From Planctomycetia bacterium (GTDB lineage Bacteria; Planctomycetota; Phycisphaerae; UBA1845; UTPLA1), in the NCBI GenBank assembly GCA_015075745.1, contig JABTTW010000003.1:1-64000 (forward strand): 64,000 nucleotides of DNA. The letters are read 5' to 3'. A model generated the notes under the pieces. It was not told the origin of the DNA and made no database searches. It saw nothing but the letters and a program-made list of their open reading frames with translations. The position numbers and the translations under genes were made by a program. Positions within the stretch are counted from its first letter, which is position 1. Every line of letters begins with the position of its first letter. Shown piece after piece: positions 19,701-27,565 of the stretch.

Positions 19701-20213
19701 GTCCTCAAAAGCGGAATCCGGAACCAAACGCACGCGCTGACCCGAACTGACCGCCCGCCAGTCGATCGGTCCGGGGAGCGTGATGAACTGTTTGCCCTCT
19801 TTGTCGGAAAACTCTGAGATGCATGCCCGCTCCTCTAGGCGAACACATTCGGCGTAGTAAAGACAGAGCCGTCGAAAATCGGCCCATCGGGAGGCGGGGT
19901 CGATCTGAAGGTGACCGGTCGCATGCGAATTCGCACGCCCGCCGCCTCCTCTTGCCCCCACTGGATTGTGCTGTGGGTCTGTGAGGACATCCGCGTTGGG
20001 CCCTGTAGTCCAGGAACTGGAATCAACGGGGCCGTTTGCCCGCCAACCGGATTGAGTCTTGGCGACAAGCTTTCGCTCTTGGAGCTTGAGTAGGGTCCGC
20101 GAGACTTCCTGGCCCGGAATGCGCGTCGCGGATGCGATCTGAGCAGCAGTGCGCGAGGCATTGGTCGACCTCAGGTACTGCAAGACTCGCGATTCCTGAT
20201 ACGTGCCAGGCAC
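16746..20213 (-). CDS. UPF1-like SF1 helicase with C-terminal Vsr/DUF559-like nuclease
   Basis: A protein of about 1155 residues. It has an N-terminal winged-helix-like segment (QESRVLQYL...EVSRTLLKL) and a long helical region. The SF1 helicase core has Walker A TGPPGTGKS near 408 and a DEASQ motif near 761. Further motifs include GDPMQLSHV, LQNHYRCHP, a VGVVTPF segment, TADGFQGDERDLVLFSLV and VAVSRARVALTVIG. The C-terminal 100 residues hold YLDFALF, LAIEIDGETYH and a GWKVLRFW strand, the Vsr/DUF559 PD-(D/E)XK pattern with acidic residues intact. I chose the GTG at 20213, preceded by GAGGGTGG; an ATG at 20390 adds 59 non-domain-like residues. It is the first gene of the five-gene operon and may be its main effector. 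Confidence 0.8.
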   Translation of the reverse strand: MPGTYQESRVLQYLRSTNASRTAAQIASATRIPGQEVSRTLLKLQERKLVAKTQSGWRANGPVDSSSWTTGPNADVLTDPQHNPVGARGGGGRANSHATGHLQIDPASRWADFRRLCLYYAECVRLEERACISEFSDKEGKQFITLPGPIDWRAVSSGQRVRLVPDSAFEDFIRQSRGRRGCMTLYLGAPIDVFVGESKSDGSTYRIVSPVLVTPAIATISGGNLEIQPTNLIEINHGWLERRLPNAQKRREFLDEIGLSPNLSEDDEQDDLWTVSGFEETVRLLFSSHRDWWREFADLRNLTQKPPLSEVTESGLRNRAVLMAQPSLKFTKRLHDELHRLAFKVADEDLDRSALTALFPHKSASEDMHRADEVANGRDQLAEYCLLNDAQRSACQQALTQPLTVVTGPPGTGKSLVVSHVLANSVVQGRPALFASRNHQAIEAVEPRLNAMTEPEALILRPSRPFRDQAAQFEWYRGMTLLLSRPHREGVEEERAAALDRLQNALADRTGTESLMSNLLGLEEGLVDAEAKLRRILSEGPPDWMEFVKRKLKAPDRAPILKLLETASSLCTERSSWLLRAITYPLRYLRIRSARQQFRLLMSTMKECLGRHAISPTGEMHLKPDRIRDVCRSWLSVIDLLEASEKSEEIKKRLQSMPNRSDLLDQLRGIKSRVEAATQAFLKIAAESAGSRISPEQREQFAALRAAMRNRPQELNDSTSNSAAAEAFRRAMPELMKHFPLWAVSNLSVAKAVPLAPAVFDLVVIDEASQCDIASVVPLLFRARRAMIVGDPMQLSHVTKINRDTEMRVREQFGVAAFEFERHTFAANSMFELAASSRNGVSVQLQNHYRCHPTIAEFCNSAFYSGTLRVMTDADALFARVGMTRTARAFSWCHVPGDAVSGSRGCHSPAQLDFVLKELTRLAEIRFPGSVGVVTPFRVQADRIRDAVHQRFPSDRLAAWRFLADTADGFQGDERDLVLFSLVGSRDMPQGSAYFLGSTPNRFNVAVSRARVALTVIGDEEWAESCGIPFVTHLLHSCRSGRSASQTACRTDLIGPVWEPRFADVLRSANLPFEQQYPTCGYYLDFALFPAGRKLAIEIDGETYHRAPGGGRRVDDIYRDFVLEAAGWKVLRFWVYQLKEDMDACITRVRAEFAG

Positions 20214-20666
20214 TAGCCACCCTCGCTTGGCGGAATACGTCCGATTACGCAGTTGCTGGGCTCTATTCGAGCTTCGCGCGATTCGGCAGCATTCTTGCGG
20301 CCCGACCACCCGGCGCGACGAAAAGCGTTTATCGAAACTCAATTGTACTAGGTCCGAGTGCCAAGCGAAACTGCACCGCGTGGGGGCCAAGTGGCGGCAA
20401 CAGGTCTATCCCTCACCTGGTCTCCATCAATGTTCAGGTAAAGGACCTGCATGAGCCGAACCAGTTCACCGGTGGTGATCAGATCCGCCGTCATGTTGCG
20501 TCCGATGAAGGTCACGAGCGCACCGGTTGTTCTCACCGCGTTCCTGTCCGGCATTATTCCCATCGTCTCGTCATTCGTCTCACGAATCTTCCTGATCGGC
20601 TTCGGCGAAGCGATGCTCGCGCTTGCGGGACATCGCAATCAAAACACATTGGATCGCGGAAAAACA
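20214..20666. other. Upstream region of the CoCoNuT-like operon
   Basis: About 450 bases without a supported gene. A 96-codon frame on the minus strand (20348-20638) has fairly protein-like composition after its second or third Met but no ribosome site, homology or coupling. The promoter of the helicase-first operon should lie here. Confidence 0.3.
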
Positions 20667-21356
20667 TTAGATGAGCGGATCGGCATCTGTCATCGCGAAA
20701 TCACAAAGCGCCTTTCCATACGAAGTGATCAAGTCTCTGGCCGTGACGTACGCCTCGCCGACTATTGTGAATCGTCTATCCATGAGACCCTTCTTCGCAA
20801 GCTCACCGCAATGCACGTCTGTCAATCCCGAGTGTTTCAGACCGGATTGCCCGGCTAGTTGATTGTGCCAATACAGTAGTTTTCTCGCCTCATTCTCTTT
20901 GGACACATCGAGGGTATCGTGCAAATGGCATCCAGCTCGCAAAACAAGAATCTCGCCAGCGCTTAGCGACCTTGCTGTCCTTATGAATTCAAGTGGTAGA
21001 TTGTCCCGACGAGTTGACTTCTCTTCAGTCGCTGCTGCTAGGAATATACGTTTAATGAGCTTCATTCGCTCGTGATCTACTGAGTCTTTTTCGAGTGATT
21101 CGAGAAGCTCATATAAGCATGCGCCGCATTGTTCGGTGTTCTGGTAATCGCTCTTGATGCGGCCTTCGTCCCTAAGCTGCCTCCACTCTTTCGCAGTTGC
21201 TTCAACGACGTTCGAGCCAACACACCGTTGGAGAAAACTTCCGCCACGCCGCATCCAATCGCGGCGACTCATTCCAATCGCGCACGTCCCCGCCTCAAGA
21301 ATCTGCAATACTGGATTATCTTTTTCCTTCTCAATCTCCGACTTTTTGTCACCCAT
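20667..21356 (-). CDS. Unrecognised 229-residue soluble protein upstream of the defence operon
   Basis: No family recognised. The protein is mainly helical, with Cys and His residues scattered through it (CGACL near residue 98, a CHLHDTLD segment near 147). It contains a segment, DNLPLEFIRTARSLSAGEILVLRAG (about 119-143), of the kind seen in helical abortive-infection or sensor proteins (hydrophobic helix, then Leu-Ser..Glu turn). It lies on the same strand as the CoCoNuT-like operon about 450 bases upstream, so it may be transcribed separately. The start Met-Gly-Asp-Lys-Lys is plausible. A link to defence rests only on its position. Confidence 0.55.
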   Translation of the reverse strand: MGDKKSEIEKEKDNPVLQILEAGTCAIGMSRRDWMRRGGSFLQRCVGSNVVEATAKEWRQLRDEGRIKSDYQNTEQCGACLYELLESLEKDSVDHERMKLIKRIFLAAATEEKSTRRDNLPLEFIRTARSLSAGEILVLRAGCHLHDTLDVSKENEARKLLYWHNQLAGQSGLKHSGLTDVHCGELAKKGLMDRRFTIVGEAYVTARDLITSYGKALCDFAMTDADPLI

Positions 21357-21359
21357 GGC

Positions 21360-21845
21360 CTAGCCCTCCGCTGCAGCCCCGCACTCCGAACACCTGCCCG
21401 ACTCGTTGCCGGTTAGGTCATACCCGCACACTAGGCAAAGGCCCTCGGCGATGCGCCGCCGGGCCTTACGCAGCGTGAACCATGATATCGCGGCCAGGAT
21501 CGCCACGGGCAGACCGAACGGGATGAACGTGGAGCCCGTCCCCATCCCTCGCGGGAACATGAACCAACCGCGCAGGCGAGCGCCGAAGCCCTTGCTTGGA
21601 ATCGTTGCGTCTGCCCATTGAAGCCCACCGTTCACAGGCGCGGGGCTCGGCTGAACCAAAAGCCCGCCGCCGATGAACATGACGTGATAGCTCGGCCCGA
21701 GATAGACCAGTGCCTTCGTAATCGACGCCATGCTCGCCAGAGTCAACACCGCAGCGCAAGCAAAGCCGAGCCCTGCCAGCCGCCTGAGCCATCGCCGTCT
21801 ATTGTCGGGTAGTCCGGCCACGGCGTAGCATATTACTCGATGCAC
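21360..21845 (-). CDS. Planctomycete membrane protein with C-terminal zinc ribbon
   Basis: A 161-residue protein with two probable transmembrane helices (about residues 22-48 and 112-125). It ends in a short zinc ribbon, CLVCGYDLTGNESGRCSECG. This CGYDLTGN...CPECG tail is common on small membrane proteins of planctomycetes and little known elsewhere, and it is one of the better lineage markers in the window. Function unknown. It ends 3 bases upstream of the 229-residue gene's start region on the same strand. Confidence 0.7.
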   Translation of the reverse strand: MHRVICYAVAGLPDNRRRWLRRLAGLGFACAAVLTLASMASITKALVYLGPSYHVMFIGGGLLVQPSPAPVNGGLQWADATIPSKGFGARLRGWFMFPRGMGTGSTFIPFGLPVAILAAISWFTLRKARRRIAEGLCLVCGYDLTGNESGRCSECGAAAEG

Positions 21846-22070
21846 AATCCCCGCCTATGCTCGGTCCTGCTCGACCATATCCGGGGCCTCGGCTACCACG
21901 TTTGCCGGGCCTGTTACTGTGATATCCGGCTGGGGCACCTCATGATCTGCCTTGACGCCGTGGACACCCTCGACGGCCATTCGTGGGTTGTCCGGGCTCC
22001 CGTCGAAAGGGAATATGATGGCATCATGGAGTTGTGCAAGGTGCTGGCGATTGACTTGGAGGACGGTTAG
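21840..22070 (+). CDS. Small conserved-type planctomycete protein
   Basis: A 76-codon frame whose C-terminal half reads WVVRAPVEREYDGIMELCKV and then LAIDLEDG. I recognise this ending (WVVR...Y.av.eLa...g.dLEDG) as a recurrent small hypothetical protein of planctomycetes. It overlaps the start of the divergent zinc-ribbon gene by 6 bases. The start codon is uncertain and there is no clear ribosome site. Function unknown. Confidence 0.5.
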   Translation: MHNPRLCSVLLDHIRGLGYHVCRACYCDIRLGHLMICLDAVDTLDGHSWVVRAPVEREYDGIMELCKVLAIDLEDG

Positions 22071-22190
22071 GGTTGCAGGGATTTGCCTAACGACGATGGG
22101 CTTCTTGTAGTGCATGGGTGTGGTGCCAATGCGGCCGAGATTTGGAATCTGCGGGCATATTCCGCAATTATGGCTTGGAGCAATCGAGAG

Positions 22191-23018
22191 ATGAATTCAA
22201 TCGTCCTTGAACTTCAGCAGAAAGCTCTAGATAAGGACGCCGACGTTGCAGAACTCGTGCGGACGGCACTTCTCGTGGCTCGAAAACTCGGAATCAACGA
22301 CTTTGCTGAGTGGGCTGAACTTGAATTGCGAGGATACAAGAACGAAGAATTGCCTGACTATCGTAAAGTGCAAGCCGAGGTAAAGGCCTTCAACCCTTAT
22401 CGAGGGTGGGTTCCGTTTATCTTCGAAGACCCTGACCTTGACGAGGCGGCACACATTGCGCCATGCACTAATCCAATTGGTGAGCTGCAGTTCATGCTTG
22501 GAAAAATGGGGACTGAGCCGATGCAATTGGCGTTCAGCCAACAATTGTTACTCAAGTTAATGAAGGAGTTCGGGACGAACCTGATTCCGACTCGGCTGAT
22601 TGGAGTGGGCCAAGTCGCTGGAGTCCTTGAAGCAGTCCGAAACCTAATACTCGAATGGTCCTTAGAACTTGAACGCCATGGGATTCTTGGAGACGGACTT
22701 CGATTCTCATCCGAGGAACACGCAAAGGCAGCTTCAACATCTTCGATTCACATTTCTAACTTTCAAGGCGTTCTCGGAGATATTCACGGAGGACAAATCC
22801 AAATAGGTGACTTCAATTCCATCAACGCGCAGCTTGAACAGCAGGGTGTCTCGAAGAAAGCACGCACTGAACTCGAACAAATCGTTAGGGATTACTCGGC
22901 GACTTCCGAGCAGAAAACGAAGGCGTCATTGGCCAAACGAGCCTTCAATTGGCTCGCCGACAACTCCGAGAGATTGGGAAAGCTAGGGGGTGTCATAGCA
23001 GCTTGGTTCTCTCGTTAG
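22191..23018 (+). CDS. AbiTii-domain protein, putative abortive-infection component
   Basis: A protein of about 275 residues. The first 60 residues match the AbiTii pattern: VLELQQKALDKDADVAELVR, then TALLVARKLGINDF and AEWAELELRGYK. A helical middle part follows. The C-terminus has a beta-rich repeat-like piece (SIHISNFQGVLGDIHGGQI and IGDFNSIN), a helix and an amphipathic end, NWLADNSERLGKLGGVIAAW, an arrangement common to AbiTii proteins. I chose the ATG at 22191, with GGAG about 10 bases upstream; the earlier frame from 22083 adds residues absent from the domain. AbiTii is known from predicted phage-defence genes; its mechanism is not established. Confidence 0.75.
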   Translation: MNSIVLELQQKALDKDADVAELVRTALLVARKLGINDFAEWAELELRGYKNEELPDYRKVQAEVKAFNPYRGWVPFIFEDPDLDEAAHIAPCTNPIGELQFMLGKMGTEPMQLAFSQQLLLKLMKEFGTNLIPTRLIGVGQVAGVLEAVRNLILEWSLELERHGILGDGLRFSSEEHAKAASTSSIHISNFQGVLGDIHGGQIQIGDFNSINAQLEQQGVSKKARTELEQIVRDYSATSEQKTKASLAKRAFNWLADNSERLGKLGGVIAAWFSR

Positions 23019-23027
23019 GTCGGCGCT

Positions 23028-23318
23028 TCAGGTTAATACCCCGCTCTCCCGCCGTCCGGGCGCACAATACCCGCGAAACCGAAGCTCGCCCGCCCTGTCG
23101 CCTGGACCGTAGTACGCCAGGATCGGCCCGATGGATGTCGGCATGGACCAACCGACGATAATTGTCCGGCTTTGGGATTCATGCGGCGCGAGACGGAGGG
23201 GCAGTCCCGCGAGCGGGCCGTCCGTGCATCGGGCGAGCGTGAATCGCCTGTCTGCCCGTTGACGGTTGGCCTTCTCGACTTTGCCGCGCAGCTCCGTCAC
23301 CTGATCGTTCGTCAGCAT
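23028..23318 (-). CDS. Small hypothetical protein
   Basis: A 96-residue product starting at an ATG with a very good ribosome site (GGAGG, 9 bases upstream). A helical first third (LTNDQVTELRGKVEKANRQR) is followed by a beta-rich part with GPLAGLPLRL, then TIIVGWSMPTSIGPILAYYG and GELRFRGYC. Similar short proteins occur in planctomycetes, but I know no function. The longer frame from 23651 is composed of low-complexity Arg/Pro sequence and was rejected. It converges with the AbiTii gene, 9 bases apart. Confidence 0.55.
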   Translation of the reverse strand: MLTNDQVTELRGKVEKANRQRADRRFTLARCTDGPLAGLPLRLAPHESQSRTIIVGWSMPTSIGPILAYYGPGDRAGELRFRGYCAPGRRESGVLT

Positions 23319-23486
23319 GGCGATACCCTCCACGCTGCGATTGTATCGCCGAGCCTTGACTTCCCGATTGCCCGCTTGATTTGGCTGGTTTCGGTCCCCT
23401 TGAGAACCTCCTTTCTCTACTCTTCGGTCCGAGAGTTGGGGATCCTGGGCCCGCCTCACCGGTGGGCTCAGTTTGTTGAGGCGCAG

Positions 23487-23526
23487 AAAAACGGCCGTCC
23501 GTGTGGTTGGGCGAATCGGACGGCCG
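23487..23526 (-). terminator. Hairpin with T-run, reading on the minus strand
   Basis: A 10-bp perfect stem (23492-23501 with 23517-23526) has a 15-base loop. On the minus strand it is followed by TTTTT (23487-23491). It would end transcripts entering from the 24-25 kb minus-strand genes before the small gene at 23318. Confidence 0.5.
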
Positions 23527-23678
23527 CACAGAGAGAGGGTCAGTCCCCCACCTCGGTCTGATCGCCTCGGGCCATTCGTTCCAAACTCTCGGCCGGTAAT
23601 CGGTCCCCTCTGGCCCGGAGCGGTCTGATACAATGCCCGGGCCTTGCCCATTCCGGGCAGGCGAGGAGGAAATCAAAG

Positions 23679-24104
23679 ATGATGCGAAACATGAATCAGT
23701 GGTCGGGAGTCGTTGCGCTGATCGCCGTCGCCTGCCTTGTGGCCTTCGGATCGGCCGGGGACAGGATCGTGACGGCTGCCCCGGGGCAGATCGGACCAGC
23801 CGGGGATACGGGAGAGGCAATCGCCATCGGGGGGTGTAATCGGTGCGCTTGGTCCGCCTTTCCTACAAACGGTGTCGGCACCTTTCAGGTTGCCCCGATC
23901 GGGACCGGAGGGGTTTTCCACGGCATGACTAGCAACGATTTCATCAAAGTATATAACGGCCCCGCTCTACCAGAGAATTTTCTGTTGCAACTTGGCATAG
24001 GAGATTATCCGAGACTCGGATTCGATGTTCGATTTACCAACGGCCTGACTATTCAAGTTATCAATGGATCATCTAGCCCAACGTTTCTCTACCGCCTCGA
24101 CTGA
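23679..24104 (+). CDS. Small secreted protein of unknown function
   Basis: A 141-residue protein with an N-terminal signal peptide (hydrophobic residues 8-24, cut probably after GSA or similar). The mature part of about 110 residues is Gly-rich with two cysteines, followed by beta-strand-like sequence. An excellent AGGAGG ribosome site is present 10 bases upstream. No family was recognised. It lies between the AbiTii region and a possible integrase remnant. Confidence 0.6.
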   Translation: MMRNMNQWSGVVALIAVACLVAFGSAGDRIVTAAPGQIGPAGDTGEAIAIGGCNRCAWSAFPTNGVGTFQVAPIGTGGVFHGMTSNDFIKVYNGPALPENFLLQLGIGDYPRLGFDVRFTNGLTIQVINGSSSPTFLYRLD

Positions 24105-24218
24105 CGGCCAACGTCGCCGCCCCCTGCGATGTATCGCTCCGAGCCTACCCCCGGTTAGGTCCGCGCCCGTTGCGTTCGTCCTGGGGCATCCTCGGCGTTT
24201 CTTCGGTTTCGGTAAGGG

Positions 24219-24494
24219 TCATGCCTGTGACTCTTGGATGATCGCCATGATGCGACTGCGCTGATCGTCAGACATTCGACGCCACGAATCGACAATCGCC
24301 GCCAAGTCGCCATCCAGACCGTGCGGGCGACTGGGTTTGTGTACGATATTTTCCCCGGACCCCCCTGCCTGATCGCTAAGTCCTTGCGGGGTAACGTCCG
24401 GCGCTATGCCGTCCGAGGGATTCGACTCCTCTCGGCCGCAGTGTTGAGTTTGTTCGGGCCTGACGGCCGATCTGGGGGGCGGCCGCCGCGCACT
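24219..24494 (-). pseudogene. Gene fragment resembling the C-terminal tail of a planctomycete integrase
   Basis: The minus-strand frame is open without a start codon and ends at 24219. It encodes a Gln/Ser/Gly-rich linker, then GLDGDLAAIVDSWRRMSD and a helix ending in IMAIIQESQA. The pattern (.dLA.iV.aW..(l/m)....R..I.AmI...) is what I recall from the extreme C-terminus of many planctomycete tyrosine recombinases, where it follows a disordered linker. The catalytic domain is absent: upstream the frame is closed by the stop of the small lipoprotein gene. This is weak, partial evidence of a former mobile element next to the defence region. Confidence 0.35.
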
Positions 24495-24782
24495 TCATCC
24501 GCCGAATAGCGCGTCGAAGAAGTCTTCAAACGCCTCATCGATATCGTCACCGTCGTCCGCGTCTTCGAGGTCCTCGTCAAGATCTTCCGCTGCTTCCGCA
24601 AAATCCTCCGCGCCGTCGGAGATGCCCGAGAGGAAATCCGCCAGGAATTGGGCGGGCCCGGCTCCGCAGCCAATCGGCCCCATTGCCGTGAGGAGCGCCA
24701 GCGCCGTCAAGCAGCTCAGTAACCCCGGTTTCTTCTTCACTCTTCGACTCCCTGATCCGCCCGCAAATCCCTTCTTAACCAT
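24495..24782 (-). CDS. Small acidic lipoprotein
   Basis: A 95-residue protein with basic residues, a hydrophobic stretch (LLSCLTALALLTAMG) and a lipobox-like PIGC near residue 39. The mature part is extremely Asp/Glu-rich (AAEDLDEDLEDADDGDD). It overlaps the end of the sigma-factor gene by 8 bases and is probably co-transcribed with it. The true start may be later than the first ATG. Function unknown; an envelope-anchored acidic peptide is what the sequence shows. Confidence 0.55.
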   Translation of the reverse strand: MVKKGFAGGSGSRRVKKKPGLLSCLTALALLTAMGPIGCGAGPAQFLADFLSGISDGAEDFAEAAEDLDEDLEDADDGDDIDEAFEDFFDALFGG

Positions 24783-25404
24783 CGTGAGTAATGCCGAGCT
24801 TTTCCGCCTGTTCGCGCAGTTGACGCAGCGCCCGATGGCATATCATGTGGATCGACCCAATGGACCGGTGGAGTCGACTCGCGACTTCCGAAACCGGCAG
24901 CCCTTCAATAAATCGCATCTGAATGACTTCGCGGTAGTGATCCGGCAAGGTCGCCACGCAGGCTGCCAGGACGCCGAGGGCCTCATCCTTTCGGACAATC
25001 TGGCTCGGCGTCGTGCCGCCCGCGGTAATGCGCGTGAGCAGGTCAATGTAGGTCGTCTGGCCCGACGACGCCGCGGCCTGTTTGACCTCGCGTCGCACAT
25101 CCCGCCGCTCCGCCCGCAAAGCGCGATGCTCGTCGATCAATTTGCGGTCTAAAATGGCGTACATCCACCGTAGAAACGAATCCGGCCCCTGGTATTCGAA
25201 CTGGCCGATCGCGCGAAACGTCTCCAGATAGACTTGTTGAAGCAGATCCTCCGGTTCGAGTTTCGATCGCATGACCGGGTCCATCTGCCGCAGAAGTCTA
25301 GCTCTAAGCCGAGGATGGTAGAGCACGAGGAGCCGCCGGACGGCCTGCTCGTCGCCTCCGCGAGCGTCCTTGATGAGAATCTGCGTCTCTGTTGAATCCG
25401 GCAC
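24775..25404 (-). CDS. ECF-type RNA polymerase sigma factor, planctomycete class
   Basis: A 209-residue sigma-70-family protein. Region 2 is at about residues 25-95 (LEPEDLLQQVYLETFRAI, FLRWMYAILDRKLIDEHR) and region 4 at about 145-200 (LPDHYREVIQMRF, GLPVSEVASRLHRSIGSI). There is an unusually long region 2-4 linker (about 100-140). It is divergent from a Ser/Thr kinase, a pairing very common in planctomycetes, where kinase and sigma factor are thought to form a signalling unit. No anti-sigma factor is adjacent, so control by phosphorylation is a reasonable inference. Confidence 0.85.
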   Translation of the reverse strand: MPDSTETQILIKDARGGDEQAVRRLLVLYHPRLRARLLRQMDPVMRSKLEPEDLLQQVYLETFRAIGQFEYQGPDSFLRWMYAILDRKLIDEHRALRAERRDVRREVKQAAASSGQTTYIDLLTRITAGGTTPSQIVRKDEALGVLAACVATLPDHYREVIQMRFIEGLPVSEVASRLHRSIGSIHMICHRALRQLREQAEKLGITHDG

Positions 25405-25744
25405 GATCGGCTATCCCCGGGCTTTTTGCGGCGTAACTGACGAAAACTTTGTTGGAATCATGAGCGAGCTTACCCCAATACCGTACTAGTCTAACGGCAA
25501 ATCGCCTCTTTGGGAGGCGATTGGAATATGCGTCCGAGATTGTAATAGTCACATAACCTGTTTGTGGTAATCTAGATAAGGGCGGATTGTCACCCTCAGC
25601 CGGCCGGGTGCTTCAAGGCCGACGCTATGCTGCCAGGCAGGGGTTTTCGCCTTGCAGTTCCTTTGGAAAATCGACGGAGGCAACGAATGGGACGTCCTGG
25701 CAGGCCTGCACACCGTGCGGTCCTGAGTCCATGACCCCCTCCTG
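25405..25744. other. Divergent promoter region between sigma factor and kinase
   Basis: A 340-base intergenic region, distinctly AT-richer in its centre (25430-25580), with no supported gene. It must hold the promoters for both divergent genes; autoregulation by the ECF sigma factor is plausible but no motif was identified. Confidence 0.4.
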
Positions 25745-27565
25745 ATGACCCGATCGGACTCCAATCAGAATGAATCGTTCGCGGAAGATCCCCGCGAGGT
25801 GCGAATTGGCGAATTGATCAATGAGTTCTTTGATCGGCGTCAAAACGGAGAGTCCCTGTCCGAAGAGGCATTTCTGGCGGCCAATTCCGAGTATGCGAGG
25901 GAATTGCGCGAGCACCTGGGCGGGTTGGACCTCATCAAGGACCTCGGTTCCTCAGGCAGCGATGTCACGCGTGAGGCCCCGGTTCGGCACGGCAACGGCA
26001 GCTCGGCCGTGGACCCGTTGGCTCCGGCATCCGCTCCGCCTCCCGAGATCCACGGCTATCAAATCCTCAAGCAGATCGGTCGCGGGGGCATGGGAGTCGT
26101 CTTCAAGGCGATCCAGCTCTCCACCAAGCGCGTCGTCGCGCTGAAGCTCCTTTTGGAAGGCCCGCTGGCGTCGGAATCCGCTCGCAAGCGATTCGAGCGC
26201 GAGATTGCCCTGGCGGCGCAGCTCCGACATCCCGGCATCATTCCGATATACGACAGCGGCGAGGCCGACGGCCGCATGTATTATGCGATGGAGCACGTCT
26301 TTGGTCTGGCGCTGGGCGATCACGCGCGCGCTCACAACCTGGACATCAAGTCCAGAATCGACTTGTTCGTGAGAATCTGCGAGCCGATCAGTCACGCCCA
26401 CATGCGTGGCGTGATCCACCGCGACCTGAAACCGTCAAACATTCTCATCGACGGAGGCGGAGACCCGCACGTCCTGGACTTCGGACTGGCCAAGGCCGGA
26501 TCGCTCGAAGAAAACGTGAATACCTCGATCACCGCGCAGATCGTCGGTACGCCCGCCTACATGTCGCCGGAACAGGCGTCCGGCGACCCCACGGGCATCG
26601 ACATCCGCGTTGATGTCTATGCCCTCGGCGTGATGCTCTTCGAACTGCTCACCGGGCAGATGCCATACGATACGAACGGCCCCATCGGCAAGGTACTGCA
26701 CAACATCGCCCATAGCGAGCCCATATCTCCTTCAAAACTAAACCCAAAGATCGACCCGGATTTGTCAACAATCATCGTGAAGGCCCTGAGCAAGCGCAAG
26801 GAAGATCGCTACCAATCGGTCGAGTCGCTGGCCGGAGACCTTAAGCGATTCCTCGCGGGAGAGCCGATTACCGCGAAACCGGTCAGCAGCATCTACCTGC
26901 TCAAGAAGATCATCTTTCGGCACAAGCTCGTATCCGCCGTCGGCGCGGCCGCCATCTTCTTTGCAGCCTCTATTTTTGCGGTCGTTGGATATTTCTCCCG
27001 TCAACTCGAGACCAAAGCGGTGATTCTTGAACAGACCGTACAGAGTGCCCGACGCTCTGAAGAAAAGCTGGCGGTCATGGAGGAAGAGGACAAGCAAAAA
27101 GAGGAGAAACGTCTGAAGGCCAAGGCGGCATATGAATCCGCACTGCGAAGGCTCGAACCCGATGCCGCGAGGGCGATCGACTCTTTGGCCAATACCGTTG
27201 CGTCCAGCGAGGATGCGCCGATCATCGGATTGAAACTGATCGCCGAAATGGCCGGACTCGCCATGGAGAATGTGAAAGTGGACAGCCCGGAGAAGGCAAG
27301 CACGGTCGATACGAGTGCTCCGCTGTTCAGCAAGCGACCCGATTATGTCCCCCCCCCAGCGAAGTCGAAGGAGGACAAGGAAATTCTGGGCGCCTCTCTG
27401 CTTCGCGAACTCTCGAAGTTAGTCATGATGCCGGCCGCACCTGAGGCCGCGCCGGCTTCGACTCAACCCGCGGCAAGCCAGCCGACCACGGATGTGGCCG
27501 AAGCGCCGGCCGACCAAATCAGCACTTCATCACCGTCGCCGGCAGATCCTGATCAGCCGTCCTGA
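25745..27565 (+). CDS. Membrane-bound Hanks-type Ser/Thr protein kinase
   Basis: A 606-residue protein. An N-terminal 95-residue helical extension (with EAFLAANSEYARELREHLGG), common in planctomycete kinases, is followed by the kinase domain at about 100-370. Visible motifs are GRGGMGVVFKA near 112, VALKLL with the catalytic Lys, HRDLKPSN near 224, DFGLAK near 243 and the GTPAYMSPEQ activation segment, so it should be active. One transmembrane helix is near 394-416. A coiled-coil external part and a Pro/Ala/Ser-rich tail follow, with no recognised sensor domain. It is divergent from the ECF sigma-factor gene. No ribosome site precedes the ATG. Confidence 0.85.
   Translation: MTRSDSNQNESFAEDPREVRIGELINEFFDRRQNGESLSEEAFLAANSEYARELREHLGGLDLIKDLGSSGSDVTREAPVRHGNGSSAVDPLAPASAPPPEIHGYQILKQIGRGGMGVVFKAIQLSTKRVVALKLLLEGPLASESARKRFEREIALAAQLRHPGIIPIYDSGEADGRMYYAMEHVFGLALGDHARAHNLDIKSRIDLFVRICEPISHAHMRGVIHRDLKPSNILIDGGGDPHVLDFGLAKAGSLEENVNTSITAQIVGTPAYMSPEQASGDPTGIDIRVDVYALGVMLFELLTGQMPYDTNGPIGKVLHNIAHSEPISPSKLNPKIDPDLSTIIVKALSKRKEDRYQSVESLAGDLKRFLAGEPITAKPVSSIYLLKKIIFRHKLVSAVGAAAIFFAASIFAVVGYFSRQLETKAVILEQTVQSARRSEEKLAVMEEEDKQKEEKRLKAKAAYESALRRLEPDAARAIDSLANTVASSEDAPIIGLKLIAEMAGLAMENVKVDSPEKASTVDTSAPLFSKRPDYVPPPAKSKEDKEILGASLLRELSKLVMMPAAPEAAPASTQPAASQPTTDVAEAPADQISTSSPSPADPDQPS

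Noticed and set aside
20132-20674. 180-codon plus-strand frame
   Set aside because: It overlaps the start of the helicase gene and the end of the 229-residue gene in antisense, with no domain-like sequence.
1-24500. CRISPR array, BREX, DISARM or Zorya system
   Set aside because: No regularly spaced direct repeats and no cas, pglX, brxC, drmA or zorA-like genes. The coiled-coil membrane protein looks superficially ZorA-like but lacks the MotA-type helices.
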